The notes beneath the pieces were generated by a model that worked only from the letters and a program-made list of their open reading frames with translations, did no database searches and had not been told where the DNA came from. DNA of 64,000 nt. Source: Lepidodermella squamata. Taxonomy: Eukaryota; Gastrotricha. Of the stretch, positions 1-11,945 are shown piece by piece (position 1 is the first letter of the stretch; the number at the start of each line of letters is the position of its first letter). A program made the position numbers and the translations under genes. The stretch covers positions 682,001 to 746,000 of the forward strand of contig JBLDXI010000074.1 of the NCBI GenBank assembly GCA_047495785.1, given 5' to 3'.

Positions 1-5
1 AACTC

Positions 6-1912
6 ATGACAACACAGGCTGCACAATGCGAACAAAAGATTCTTCAGATGGAGCAAGAAGAGAACGAAGGTAAGAAAGTGAAGAAACTTGAACAAACTTT
101 TAAACTGATGTCGATATTCATAGAAATTGAGCATTTGAAGGCTGAAAATCGGAAGCTCCGCCAACGAATAGCGAATTTTAAGCAGGATGAACTTGCATGG
201 CAAGAACAGATCAGAAAAATGCAGGAGGACTTGGCTGCCGAATATCAGCGTTATCGTGATGAGTGTGATGCTAGAAAGTTGCTTATTGCGGATATCAACG
301 ATTTGAGGTAGATAACTTACCTTGCCGGGATAGGCTTATGGTTATAATTTTGTTGAATTCAGGTATCAACAAGAGGAAGCCCAACAAGCCGCTCTATTGG
401 CCACGAAAAACAAAGGAGAAGGTGCAGAAGCTGATACCGAGCTGATGAAAATCGCTCTCAAGGAGGTGATTTTTCATTCACTTCAACCTCAAACATTGCT
501 AAAGAATTGTTATTTGTTAGGCGAAAAAAGCCGAGGCTGAAGCTACCAGGAAACTCGACAAGATGGTGGCTGATTACGCCGATGTTGTACCCCGCCGAGA
601 TTTCGAGAAAATAGACAAAGAATATGAAATTGCTAAAACTCAATTGGAAGCTACTGGAAAAGATTTTGCCACTCTTCACAGCGATCATAAGCAATTGCTA
701 GAGGTAATATTTTTCCAATTAACTTGATGGATTTAATAAACTGTTCTTGTTTCAGACTTACAAAGAGCTGAAAGCTGAGGCTAAAACCCTTGCAAAAGAA
801 TTTGAAGAACACAAAGGAGTATCAACCCCACGACCAAAATGGGTTAAAGTCGCTGGAGTTATCCACGGTGGGGCCGCTAAGTGGCAGAAACTCAGCGAAG
901 GCAAAACTAGCGATCAATTGGTTGATGTTCTCGTCGACGAGCTCAAAAAATCAGGCGGTGTATCTGAAGATACAGCTCCTCTGTTTTTCAATGCGTTGGG
1001 TACTGATCATAATGTCCCAATTTATTTACGCTGCACTGGCAAGGTGAGAAATCGCCGATTAAGCAGGCGCGATTGTGCCTTCGAAATCAACTCGATCTGG
1101 GGAGCACGTATGGAAGCTGGTCCTGAGTCGCGGAGTTCGCAATCACTAGCCGAATTCTTCTACGAATACCTTCGAAAGCGTAACATGTCAGACATTATGG
1201 TTTACGAATGGGGCTATAACATTCACATGGCGTGTCAACGGCATCACGATGACGAGCGAATCCGACTTTTCTTCAACGTTCTAACCGGCCAAGCTGACGA
1301 AGAGCTGTACCACTATCAAACCTCTTTGTTTCAAAAAATTTTCGGAAAATTTGCCGCGGCTGATTCTGGCGCAGAAGGCTCGTTGACTATTGATACTATG
1401 CGATGGTCCTTGGCTGATATGTTTCCGGATAAAACTGACCAGAGGCTGGATGCTCTTATTCGTGCTGCTAAATTGCAGAATGATTGGCAGGAGGGTGAGA
1501 CACTTGATTATCGCCAGCTTTTCAACACGGACGATGAGGGGAATCTGGGCATTTTCTTGGAAGAGGTCAAAGACCAAATTGCGATCGAACGACAAGAATA
1601 CGTCGATGCTATCATTCAAAATCTGGGCGGGAGATCGTAAGTTGATCGAATATACTACAACTTCAGAATCGTAAAATTTAAATTTTTTCTACTTTTTTCA
1701 CCAGACTTGTCGAGCCCTCGCATTTGTTTGAAGCGATTCGAAGCGTTGACAACCAGATTACAGAAGGTCACCTCAAGCGATACGTTTGCTGGGCCTTCTC
1801 AGCGACACCATCCGAGCTGAATAACAGCCCTGCGTTGCCAACAAGTGACATACGAGATCGTCTTATCAATGGATGCGTATTCAAAGTTGGAAGATCTATT
1901 TCTAACCTATAG
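6..1912 (+). CDS. TSNAXIP1: TSNAXIP1-like (translin-associated factor X-interacting protein 1) coiled-coil protein, probably 5' partial
   Basis: Five exons join in frame: 6-307, 363-465, 521-703, 756-1636 and 1705-1912 (558 codons plus stop). The first 200 residues are charged coiled coil and include ARKLLIADINDLRYQ, the conserved TSNAXIP1 N-terminal motif. The fourth exon holds the typical block PRPKWVKVAGV followed by KWQKLSEGKTSDQLVDVL, then a helical C-terminal half. In other animals the family is linked to sperm flagella and motile cilia; its partner TRAX is known from vertebrates. The first ATG is 6 bases into the window, so upstream exons may be missing, and vertebrate proteins are somewhat longer. 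A likely poly(A) signal (AATAAA) lies near 2031. The family call is confident; the exact N-terminus is not. Confidence 0.8.
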
Positions 1913-2236
1913 CCTAAAAATACTCTAATATTTTCACCCGAGAGCTATCACTCATTTATTTTGCCTTAATCCCTTGGTTTTTCAGCTACTTTCATGTTGG
2001 TTTGTATTGTTGTCGAGGCTAAAATGCGAAAATAAAGTCAAGAAAGTGGTCAAATTTTGGCGGCTTGCTGCTAAAATGAGAAAATACTTTTAATTTTTTT
2101 CATCAATGGTGTTGATGACGCATGGCAATAAAGGCAGCAGACTCATCTGCGTAAATATCGACTAGCTGCTACTGGCGCTGCGAAAACCATGATAATGGAT
2201 ACTTCAGTTCAATGAATTACAAGTAAATTATTAAAA
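1913..2236. other. Intergenic, TSNAXIP1-like gene to SLC26-A
   Basis: Short AT-rich spacer holding the 3' UTR and probable poly(A) signal of the upstream gene and the 5' region of the first SLC26 copy. No coding or RNA feature is seen. Confidence 0.5.
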
Positions 2237-5200
2237 ATGACAGGTTGCTGTATGAAATACAAGCCGAAATTCGGAAGGGCGAAACGCGTTTTCAATAAGC
2301 AGACGATTAAAGAAAGGATTTTCCGGATTTTTCCTATTCTCGTTTGGCTGCCCAAATACAAGTGAGTTTTCGCTTCAATTTTAGCCGGATTTTAATAGGT
2401 ACTATCTTTTAGAATTGCAGATTTGCGATATGATATCATCGCTGGTAATTTGAGAAATTTGGCCAACATTTTTTCTGAAGCTAAATTTTAAAATATAGGT
2501 CTTACCGTTGGGCTCACTATGGTTCCTCAAGTTATCGTGGGTTTGCTTCGTTCTTAAATTAAAAAATCTAAAATCTAGCGTTGTAGGCTTATGCCCAAGT
2601 TGCAAATCTCAATCCACAGTACGGATTGTACAGCAGCTTTATCGGCCAACTTCTCTATGTTTGTAAGTTTCACACAATATGTAATGCTTGCTTCAAGCTA
2701 AACGTAACGCTTTACCAGTCATGGGTACCAGCAAAGATGCCAATATTGGCCCATCTGCCATCTTGAGTGTGCTTACTGGCCAAATCGCAGCAGAAATTAT
2801 GCCCAATCAATTGCTGGACCGTGGCGATCCAACGTGTGCTACGCTGTAAAATTATCACTTCCAAAACTTTCGTTATTTCACCAAAAGGTTCTCGTTTTAG
2901 AATGGCTTTCTTTTGCGGGTTAATTATGATGATGATGGGGGTGCTTCAACTTGGCTTCCTCGTCAACTTATTTTCCATCCCCGTAGTAGCTGGTTTCACC
3001 TCGGCTGCAGGGTAACCTCGTCCTATATAATGGTTAACCTGAACGAAAGCTTTATCTCTTGTTAGATTCGCAATCCTTGCCAGTCAATCTGCAGTAAGCG
3101 AAACCTGTTCAATCAACAATATCTCTCTAAATTTTCACGATAGAACTTCTTCGGCATAAAAACAGCAGCTTTTAGGCCTCCCGGCGTATTCGTGAAACAA
3201 ATCAAGGCGACTGTGGAAAATTGGGAACAAATAAAGTTGGTTTACAGCAATATCATGAATGCAGTCTTCTATCGAATCTACTTAGCTACGCGGATCTCGT
3301 TCTTGGTGCTAGTTGTTTAACTTTCATCATGTTCATGCAGTATCTACCACGAATCATTAGCAAAGTTTGCTGCCAGAAGTCGTGCCGAAGATCACCACGT
3401 GGCAAGCGGGCTTGGCAGAACATTTTGGAAACAACCCGTTTAATTACAGCTAGCCGGATTGTCATTGTGTTCCTCGTGTCAACCGGTTAAGTTTACATTC
3501 AATCTTTGAAAATCGCTGAACATCATTTTTTTGATAGGAGTTGCTTACTATTGGAACCAGCAACCTTATGAGCTCAAAATTACCACTGTAGACCGTTTTG
3601 GCAAGGGCTTCCCAAAGTTTTCGCTGCCCAAGTTCTACCTCACAAATGGATCTGATGTTTTGAGTCCTACTCCTGACGAAGAAGACTTTCTGTATTCAGG
3701 AGACGAGCCAATAGTCCTTCGACCGACTATTGTAAGTGAATTCCTAAAATCAAAAAATTGCCTATGGTGCTTTTCCAGGACTTGCTCGAAGTTATGAGTC
3801 CCGGGTTCCTCATCGTCAGCCTGATGGCTGCTATGGAACTCTTTGTTGTGTAAGATTGCTATCCTGCTTTGAAAGGAATTAATCTCATATTACATTTTTA
3901 GAACCAAAGCCTTAGGTCGAAAGAACAACTACCGGATTGATGCATCGCAAGAACTAATCGTTGTCGGAATGGCGAACTTTATCCAAAGTTTCATAAACGG
4001 TAAGTTGCCGCATCTGCTACCGAAGAATGTCTTCCATTTTTCTGACACTAGGATTTCCTGTTACTTCAGCTGTGACGCGATCAGCATTAGCCGATCAATG
4101 CAGGGTCAAAACTCAGCTTGCCGGCTTGATATCCACTGCAGTGGTATTAATCGCTTTAGGAGCACTGAGCGAAACTTTCCAATACATCCCGAAATCAATG
4201 TTGAGTGCCATCATAATTGGAGCATCGTTCAATCTCATCGATTTCAGCATAATAAGGTCACCATAATTCGTTTTTATTTTCTCATTTACACACCATCGAC
4301 ATTAAGAAAACTTAGCCACAATTAGGTGAGATAGGACGATAATCGGGATAATATTGAAGGGAAAAGCAAACAGATTATAAAGGCGAGTGAAAACAGGTGT
4401 TTTAGATAAGTTTTGAAGGTTTCGGCGCCTTGGCAGTGCTGCCTGCTGGTGGCGCCGAGGTAACGTTGTTAGCAGCTTGTTGCGAAACTTCTTGCAAAAC
4501 ACGGCACTCGTTCGGGAAAGCAGACGTTAGCTGAGCCTTGAGCTCATCCAAATGAATGTCAATATCCAGCAGATGTTCTTTGAAGTAAGGAATTATTGAT
4601 ACTAGTGGCAGGTATAGCTCGGCTTCTTTCGCTAGTACTTTAGCTCGCCAAGCGTCGTAGATTTCGTAATCCGGCGCTTGAATGCCGACTTCCATGATAC
4701 GAGAATATTTCTCACGGATGTACTTAAGCAGATCCAGAATTTTGCATCGAGTTTCGTAAAGATTGGGAGACTTCTTGTGAAAACGATGAGTATGACTAAG
4801 TTTATCGATGATTTGCTCAGATAGCTCGTTAGAAATTGAAACAATGTGCCGAAAAGCATTCGCGAAACTTGTCATACCCATTTTGTCAACTGAAGCTCTT
4901 GAACTCATTGAAGCTTTCCGCTCCAGCTTAGCAGCGTCTGTTAGCGGCTCACCATTCGGCAGTACCTGCTTGCAAGTCATGAGGAAAGACCCCAGGGACG
5001 ACTCGAGCCAAGTTTCAGTCTCGCGAGCCCAATTGAGGTGTTGACGGATATTGTCGACGTGATACATTTCTATCTGCGTCCAAAGCTGGAGATCAGCGAT
5101 AGTCGGCATTTCTGCGAAACCCGAGCCGCTATTATACTCCTTGATCACAGTTTCTACATCATCTGGATCTACAGTAGCTCTCAACTTAACATTAGCGACA

Positions 5201-8073
5201 TTCAAAGTTGCGAGGTAAGTTTCTGTGACGAAAAGCTGCTCTAAGGCAGTTGCAATGGCTGTCAGAATATCAGGATTGGCCAACCAACGAATGCCCTCGA
5301 CATTGCCCTCGATTGAGACAATAAAGTCGAAGAAAGCGGGCCGTATTTCTTCGATTATCAACCCATCGGGGAAGTTCGCGCCATCGACAAACTGACTCGC
5401 GATTTTGGCTTTAAGTTTGTAAGGCGGAGACTGATTGATTTCGTGAAATAGCTGGGTGCCGCACTTTTTCTGAATATTGTCCGGCAGGTTGGCTGCAACC
5501 CCCATGTACGACATTGCCTTAACATCTGCAATGTCGATTTTGAGAGACAGTTGGCCTGTAATGCAGCGATTAGCGTCGTCCTGGTATTAAAATGAAATTA
5601 TTACCTGCTTTCCGAGGTGGAACGCTTAATATAGTAGTCAAAGGTTGCTTGTGATAAGCCATTTTCGTGTTGAGTACGAATTTTCCGCGAGTTCACTCCC
5701 CGCTCAATTCCTGCCGTATGGCCGTTGCTGTGGGCGCGGAGTTTTTTACAGATCAAGTGAAGTCTGCTTTTACAGAAAAACTCTACGACGCAATAGAAAA
5801 AAACTGGATGCGTCTAAACGCGCTGGCTTTCAGCTTTCGTCGGGAGAGAATTAATTCTAGTGATAATGAAAAGCATTGGCCTGCCGCCTTTCATCATATC
5901 GTCGCTTTGAGGATGCTCACGTACGGGCAATTGAAAGCCCAACTTGTAAATTAGAGAACTGAAATGAGGCACGCACAACGCAAGGTTTGACAAGCGCGTT
6001 GGGCGGCGATACTTGCAAAATCAGGGATCAAAAAGTCAGGATAGAGTTTGCCGCTCTCTGTAAATAGGACAATGAGTTTTGGAGAGGAAAATCAATCTGA
6101 AAGAGGAAAAATTACCGGCTGTGCCTAATGTGAAATTGCAGCTAAAACCCGCTTGACAGGAAATGCAAAACTTTTATTGCGGTGACAAGCGAATATTTTA
6201 TGAAATCAATACTTATTACTGTAACTTGATTTTTATGCGTGCAGCTCAATGTGGCGGCAATACCGGCGGGACATATTTTTATTCGCGGTCACCTTCATCA
6301 TATGGTAAGAGCGCGAAAAATGAATTTTATTCCACTTATTACCTAGATGAGCGATCGATTCCCTGATGCCGAATCATGTTGCAGTCAAAAGCTGTAAAAA
6401 GCTTAATAAATTTACGATCTCGTCCCTCGACGAAAATTAAAAAGGAACGAATGCAATTCACGGCAATGAGCTGAGTGTTATTCTCTTTACCAGCCTTGTT
6501 TGGGATGTCGCCTATGGAATATTGGTATGCCTGCTGCTGAACATGAGTAAGAAAATGAATTTGAAACGATTGACATAACTTAATACTCTTATATAGTCAC
6601 GTTCCTGCGGTAAATTTGAAAGCTCAACAATTGAAATTTCATGAACATTTTGAGTAGACCAGTGGTGAGGATGAAAATACATGTGGAGGACCAAACAGTA
6701 AACATTCCTGGAGCAGAAGGGAAGGTCAGTTTTAGTGGCTAGAAGTACCGCAGAACAGCTTATACTTGATACAGGAAGTAATCGTCGTAAGGTTATCGCA
6801 AGGGATGCGATACCCAAGGTAATTTCGAAAACCCCAATTTAGAACCGCGTCTACATGAAACCTTGTTATGTTAGTGCTGATAAGTTTACGGATCGAATGT
6901 CAACGCTTTTGTCTCAAGATGACGATAGGCAAATTGTTATCGATTGCCAATTCGTAACTCACGTTGACTACACTGGTCTCCAGGTAGCATGCTAACTTTT
7001 TGCTCAAATTAAGAATGTCCCTTAATCTCAAATCTTAGGCCTTTCGTAATTTGCTACTCGCGGCGGTGCAAAAAAGCCGTCACATAATTTTCACGAACCT
7101 AAACGAGAAAATCCAGCGCCATCTCGCTCGAGTCGGAATGGAACACTTCAAATTTGTGACATCTGTCGACGAAGCTGTTAACATGTACGACCTTAAATCA
7201 GATAGTCCTACATTACGATTTGGTATGTATTGCCTTAATCTTTTACATCAACACCAAACCCTGATTATTCTAGTATCGAGCGGTGAGGAGGGCGGAAGCG
7301 ATGTTGGCGAAATGGCTTTTGAAGCCGCGGATGCTGTTGAAAATCCGCGTTTCCTCAAAGCTCTTAGCGTGCAACCTTCTTTCTATGGCGACATTCCCAT
7401 AACACTGGGCAATCTCGGCAAAGACAAAGGAGATAACGAGGAAGACAGGGCCCCGAAGGTCAAAAAGAAGCCCCTTGTGGTCAGCGGGGTTCTTGGCACA
7501 CCGGTTAGCATATCTCACACTCGAGGACCTAGCTCGTTGACAAATCAACGTCGAGCTTCCTTTCAAATGGTTACTAATCGGGTATCGACGACAAGCGATG
7601 CTGCACAGCCTCAAGCTGCTTCGAGAATCAGAAGCTCGAAGCAGTCGCAATCGAGTGAGCCGAGTAGAGCTCTTCGAGAGCAACGATTGGCTGAGACCAG
7701 CTTCATGAAACAAGGCCAACCAAGAGATATGCTACATCGGGCTTTGGAACCTGGCAAAGTAGTTGCCCCCAGTTCTGCTTTTGGACAGCGGACCAAAGAT
7801 CCACGCTCATCGACTGGAACCTCTTCTCGGTTCCCTCTGGCAAGCGAATATCAAGACGATAGCGATTCATACCCTGTTACATTTTCCTCAGCGCTCCTCA
7901 ATACAATGCCGTCAACTGGCAAAGAGCCCAGGGAAAGAGCAAGGGCGAAGCGAAAAAGGCCTCCTCAGCTTTCATCCAGCCGAATAAGCTCAGCTATAAC
8001 ATTTACTACGCCCGTCAATACTGGCAATACTACAATCGAAATTCCACCGGCTGAACCTGAAAGTCAAGGCTAG
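2237..8073 (+). CDS. SLC26 anion transporter, array copy A (multi-exon, host of a nested antisense gene)
   Basis: The first exon, 2237-2361, ends in FPILVWLPKY, as in all copies. Later exons give LRYDIIAG, GLTVGLTMVPQ, QYGLYSSFIGQ (SLC26 signature region), FLVNLFSIPVVAGFTSAAG, TKALGRKNNYRID and SAVTRSALADQ. One intron, 4257-6244, is about 2 kb and contains a complete gene on the other strand. The exon after it, 6245-6304, encodes MWRQYRRDIFLFAVTF and restores the conserved core, so the copy looks intact. STAS exons follow (VIDCQF, VDYTGLQ), then a serine-rich tail with RRASF and a divergent FYGDIPITLG. This is the most divergent early member: the usual VPQCM after TM3 is VPQVI, and the donor before the long intron is a weak AG|GTCACC. 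The role is probably membrane anion exchange; the substrate cannot be read from sequence. Confidence 0.85.
4402..5662 (-). CDS. Unrecognised 403-aa helical protein nested antisense in an SLC26-A intron
   Basis: Two exons on the minus strand, 5662-5605 and 5555-4402, separated by a 49-bp GT-AG intron, give 403 residues starting MAYHKQPLTTILSV. The splice was chosen because it keeps frame; continuing through it meets a stop. The protein is mostly helical with no signal peptide or membrane span, has a short serine-rich basic stretch (KASMSSRAS) near the middle, and ends in an Ala/Pro/Ser-rich, lysine-containing tail. I do not recognise the family. The whole gene sits inside the 4257-6244 intron of the SLC26 gene on the other strand. 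It has its own intron and good coding quality, so it is unlikely to be a pseudogene. Function unknown. Confidence 0.75.
5718..5954 (+). CDS. Possible small protein (78 aa) inside the same SLC26-A intron
   Basis: An ATG-started frame opens 56 bp from the start codon of the nested minus-strand gene and points away from it (MAVAVGAEFFTDQVKSAF...). Composition is protein-like: amphipathic and lysine/glutamate-bearing, with no low complexity. No family is recognised. It could be a head-to-head small gene, a first exon, or a chance ORF. Weakly supported. Confidence 0.3.
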   Translation: MAVAVGAEFFTDQVKSAFTEKLYDAIEKNWMRLNALAFSFRRERINSSDNEKHWPAAFHHIVALRMLTYGQLKAQLVN

Positions 8074-8430
8074 CCCACGAATAACTGGGCCATACTGTAA
8101 AATGAACCGAGATTCCCACGTGAAATGCTTTGCCGATGTAATCGCAGCAATAAAGTTAACGTAATATTGGCAGACGCACAGTAATTATGGGTCTTTAATT
8201 AAGAACTCAAAGAGGCCGCCTATGCATATTCTTATCGCGACTTGGCAAACATGGGTGGGCCTCCACGACGCATGGGGAAAAACTTTCTGGCCATTATATC
8301 TTGCGGTATTCTTAGTGCATTTCACACAATTGCAAGTCGTGACTTCTCCAGAAACAGGTACATTTGCGAGAAGCATCGTTTTCGGTTGTTTCTCAGGTTA
8401 AACCGGTGATTAATAGCATAGTATTACTCC
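8074..8430. other. Intergenic spacer, SLC26-A to SLC26-B
   Basis: Contains AATAAA-type sequence near 8149 suitable as poly(A) signal of copy A. Nothing else recognised. Confidence 0.45.
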
Positions 8431-11400
8431 ATGCCTTGCAAGAGCCCGTCGAAGCAGCAAGTGAAGACCTTTGCTAAAAGGCTTTTCCCATGGACAAATT
8501 GGCTTTTCAACTACAAGTGACATATACTTCAAGTATTTCTCAAGCGATTTTACTCAAAAAATTGTTTCACAGGATAAGAGATTTGCAGAACGACATAATT
8601 GCAGGTTTGCAAGAGTGATAGGTGATGGTTTCTTAAATTCGTAATTTTGATTTTAGGTCTGACGGTGGGACTTACTCTAGTTCCACAATGCATGGCTTAC
8701 GCTCAAATTGCCCTAGTTCAGCCGCAAGTAAGCTGCCACAGGAAAGTATTCTGGTGTCTCCTTTAAGGCCATTTTCCTGTTTAGTATGGTCTGTACAGTA
8801 GTTTTCTCGCTCAATTTGTCTACTTCATCTTCGGAACCTCAAAAGTGAGACCCTTTGATTTTGAAATCGCCTAAAAATAATTCTGATCTGTAGGACGCAT
8901 CCATAGGACCTTCTTCCATCCTCTCAATGATTCTAGCTCCAATCAACGCCATGAATCCGATGTACGAGGAAGGGGACATAACCTACATGGTGATTATGTC
9001 CCTATTCAGCGGGATAATCCTGATTCTAATCGGAGTATTGCGGCTCGGCTTTCTTGTCAACCTGTTCTCGATACCGATTATCAGCGGCTACACTTCAGCC
9101 TGCGGGTTTCAAATTATTGCCAGTCAATTTAAATCATTCTTCGGCCTGAAGGGCAGTCCGAATGATTCGCCATTTCTCTTTATCAAATACATCCAAAATG
9201 TCATTGATCGGCAGAATGAAATCAAAATCTATGACGTAGCATTTGGCGCCTCTACTATTGTTTTTCTACTCACGGTCCAGCACATTCCGATGATTGCTGA
9301 AATGGTTATTGTAAGGCGAAATAAGAGGCGAGCTAAGGTTACCCCAGATGACAAACCCAGTGGGAGGTTGACAGAAGGCCAGACGACCTTTTTGCGGTAT
9401 TTGAAGCTAGGCTGCGCGACCCGAAATGTCTTCGTCTTCGTTTTCGCCACTCTTGCGGCTTACCTCTTGCTAACCGGCGACCCGACAAGTTATGAAGGCA
9501 AGATAACTGTGGTTGGCGATATTACAGCGGGAATTCCTGCCCCTCAACTGCCAAAATTCGAGGTCCGAGATGCAAACGGAACTCTCTTGAAAGATGCGGG
9601 TCAGATTCTTGGCGACTTATCTGTGTCTATCGTTATCGTTCCGTTGATGATTATGCTGGAAATGGTTTGACCGCTTTTCGTTATTTTAAATGTTATCTTT
9701 AAAATGTGTGATAGTTTGCTATCACAAAATCTCTCGGGCGCAAAAATGGGTATCGAATCGATGCTACAAATGAATTGCTCGCAGTTGGCCTGGGCAACGT
9801 TCTGCAAAGTTTTTTTCTGGGTTTTCCAAGCACAGCTGCCGTCGCTCGTTGTGCCTTGAATGACCAGGTTCAAGTTAAAACATTGCTTGCGAGCCTCATC
9901 TCAGCGTCCATCGTCATGATCGCTCTGAGCTTGTTGACGGAGGTTTTCTACTTCATTCCTAAAGCAGCGTTAGCAGGTATTCCAAACATTGTAAATCGCA
10001 TTTCTGCAAAACAACATCAATTTTAGGAATAATCATGACTGCAGCATACAACTTGATTGATTTAAGGATTGTTAGTTGCCTTACTTTAAATCACTGCGAT
10101 TTGATAAGTCTTTCGAAAATTACAGCTCAGACCTATGGCTAAGGAGTATTGGCGAGATTTGTTGATTCTAATCACCTGCTTCTGCCTTTGCCTGTTTTTC
10201 GACATTGCGTACGGAATTTTAATTTGTATTTTGGTAAGTTTGTGACTACAACCCTATACCGATTACGTCAATGTGATTTCAAGTTGAACATGATCACGTT
10301 CCTCCGACCTATTGTTCGCATGAAATTCTACGTCACCTCTGAGAAGTCTGACGATCCCGATGGCTCAGGCAAGAAAGTTCGCACAACGGTTGTTCAGCTT
10401 TCTCACGGAATGAAGTATTCAATTGCATGAAAATTACTCGATAATAAATATCATTTTCGAATCCTAGATACCCAAGCGCTGACAAATTTCTCGATCGCAT
10501 GGCTGTAGTTCTCGCGAAAAGTGGGAAGCACATTGTTCTGGATTGTCGATTTTTCACTGGTATTTCCTGTGTTATTTTTACCTTTATTCCACTCAAGACC
10601 CGAATTATTCTGGTGTTACAAATAAGGGGTCGACTACACGGGACTTCAGGCTCTTCGTGGGATCTTGCTCATTGCCTATAAAATGAACAAGCACATCATT
10701 TTTACCAACATGTCTGACCGAGTACAACGTAAACTAGAGGCAATTGGGCTTGATCATTGGACATACGTTGACACCGTAGTTGATGCTGTGAAAAGTAAGA
10801 CTTGCACTTCCAACCTTATTATTTGAACATTTAACCCATTTTATAGCGTACAATGAGGAGGAGGAACACGAAGCTGTTAGGCAGCAGTCATCTGCTTCTG
10901 AGCGGATGCAAAGTGTAGCAGGCCCAATGGATGCTGGCCAGACTTCATCTCTGCCGACGCACACGCCGAGCGTCTCCCGTCGCCCATCAAAGCTTGCCTA
11001 CATGGTGAGCTTCACGAAAAATCCGTCAAGGTCGAATTTACGCATGCCTTCTATGCGAGATGAGAATAGCCGTGGTCGTACCCCGACCGATCGTTCTGAT
11101 CAATCAGCCCAAAGTGGTGGTAGCCAACCAAAGGCCAGCGTTCCGAGAAGATCTGTCCCATTTTCCGCGCCAGTCAGTCGACGAAACAGTGGCGACCAAG
11201 ATGACGATCTTGTACTGAAAAATCTTACCAGAACCGCATATTTATACCAAGATATTCCTATCTCTGTTGGCCATGTTTACGAAGCTGCTGTTGATTCTGA
11301 AATTAGCGACGAAGAAAGCGATGCGAATCCCTACGATGAAGAAAGCCCGAGCGATCATGAGCAAAATGACAACGTGCTCGAAGAGGTGATTGAAGAGCAG

Positions 11401-11622
11401 CGAATGAGTGATGCCAACGAGAAAGCTCATAAACCGGCGCCATCCTTGCTACTAGAACCCCCTAAGCCCAGCAGGGTGAGCCATCTGCCTGTCCCACAGA
11501 GATTTTCGCTGATCATGGAGCATGACGAGAGTGCGAGGGCTAGCGATGCATCAGCTTACTCTGGTCAGAATAACGAGGCATTTGATCATCAATCAGAAAC
11601 AACATTTACGACAGGGTTCTGA
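8431..11622 (+). CDS. SLC26 anion transporter, array copy B
   Basis: Multi-exon gene. The first exon, 8431-8516, ends FNY at the same splice site as the other copies. Core motifs are GLTVGLTLVPQCMAYAQ, QYGLYSSFLAQ, LGFLVNLFSIPIISGYTSA and AAVARCALNDQ. The large exon 8895-9666 covers TM5 to TM9 without introns. STAS follows (FLDRMA, GVDYTGLQALRG, HIIFTNMSDRVQ), then a disordered tail with the conserved YQDIPISVG motif and an acidic run. At the site aligned with prestin Ser398-Arg399 this copy has Ala-Arg, where the others have Ser or Thr before the Arg. The family has 12-14 membrane spans and transports anions such as sulfate, chloride, bicarbonate or oxalate. The specific substrate is not readable. 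Confidence 0.85.
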
Positions 11623-11945
11623 AAAAATTTACTAGTCACTAGTTTGTTGACGATTAATCCGGTGTTACACCTAACTGTGGCATATTTTAAACCGGTATTT
11701 TGTAATTCATTAGGGATGTACTAGAAAACAATAAAATCTTACTCGGTGTACTTCCCTGTTGTTTGAAAAATAATTAGGTCGTGATTTTGAATTAACACAT
11801 TTACGAATTTCGAGTGCGCATGGTTCGTGTTCTTGTAATTACCAGCCTTAAGTCCATTGATTTGCTTGTACCACGGGTTTCAAGTACGCATAAGTGTCTA
11901 AAAGTGGACGTTAGCAGGGAAACTAGGTAAAGAAGGGGGCGAGGA
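11623..11945. other. Intergenic spacer, SLC26-B to SLC26-C
   Basis: Contains an AATAAA (about 11731) that can serve copy B. No other feature seen. Confidence 0.45.

Noticed and set aside
4257-6496. SLC26-A as a broken pseudogene lacking the MWREYKRD exon
   Set aside because: The exon was found at 6245-6304 and splices in frame to both neighbours.
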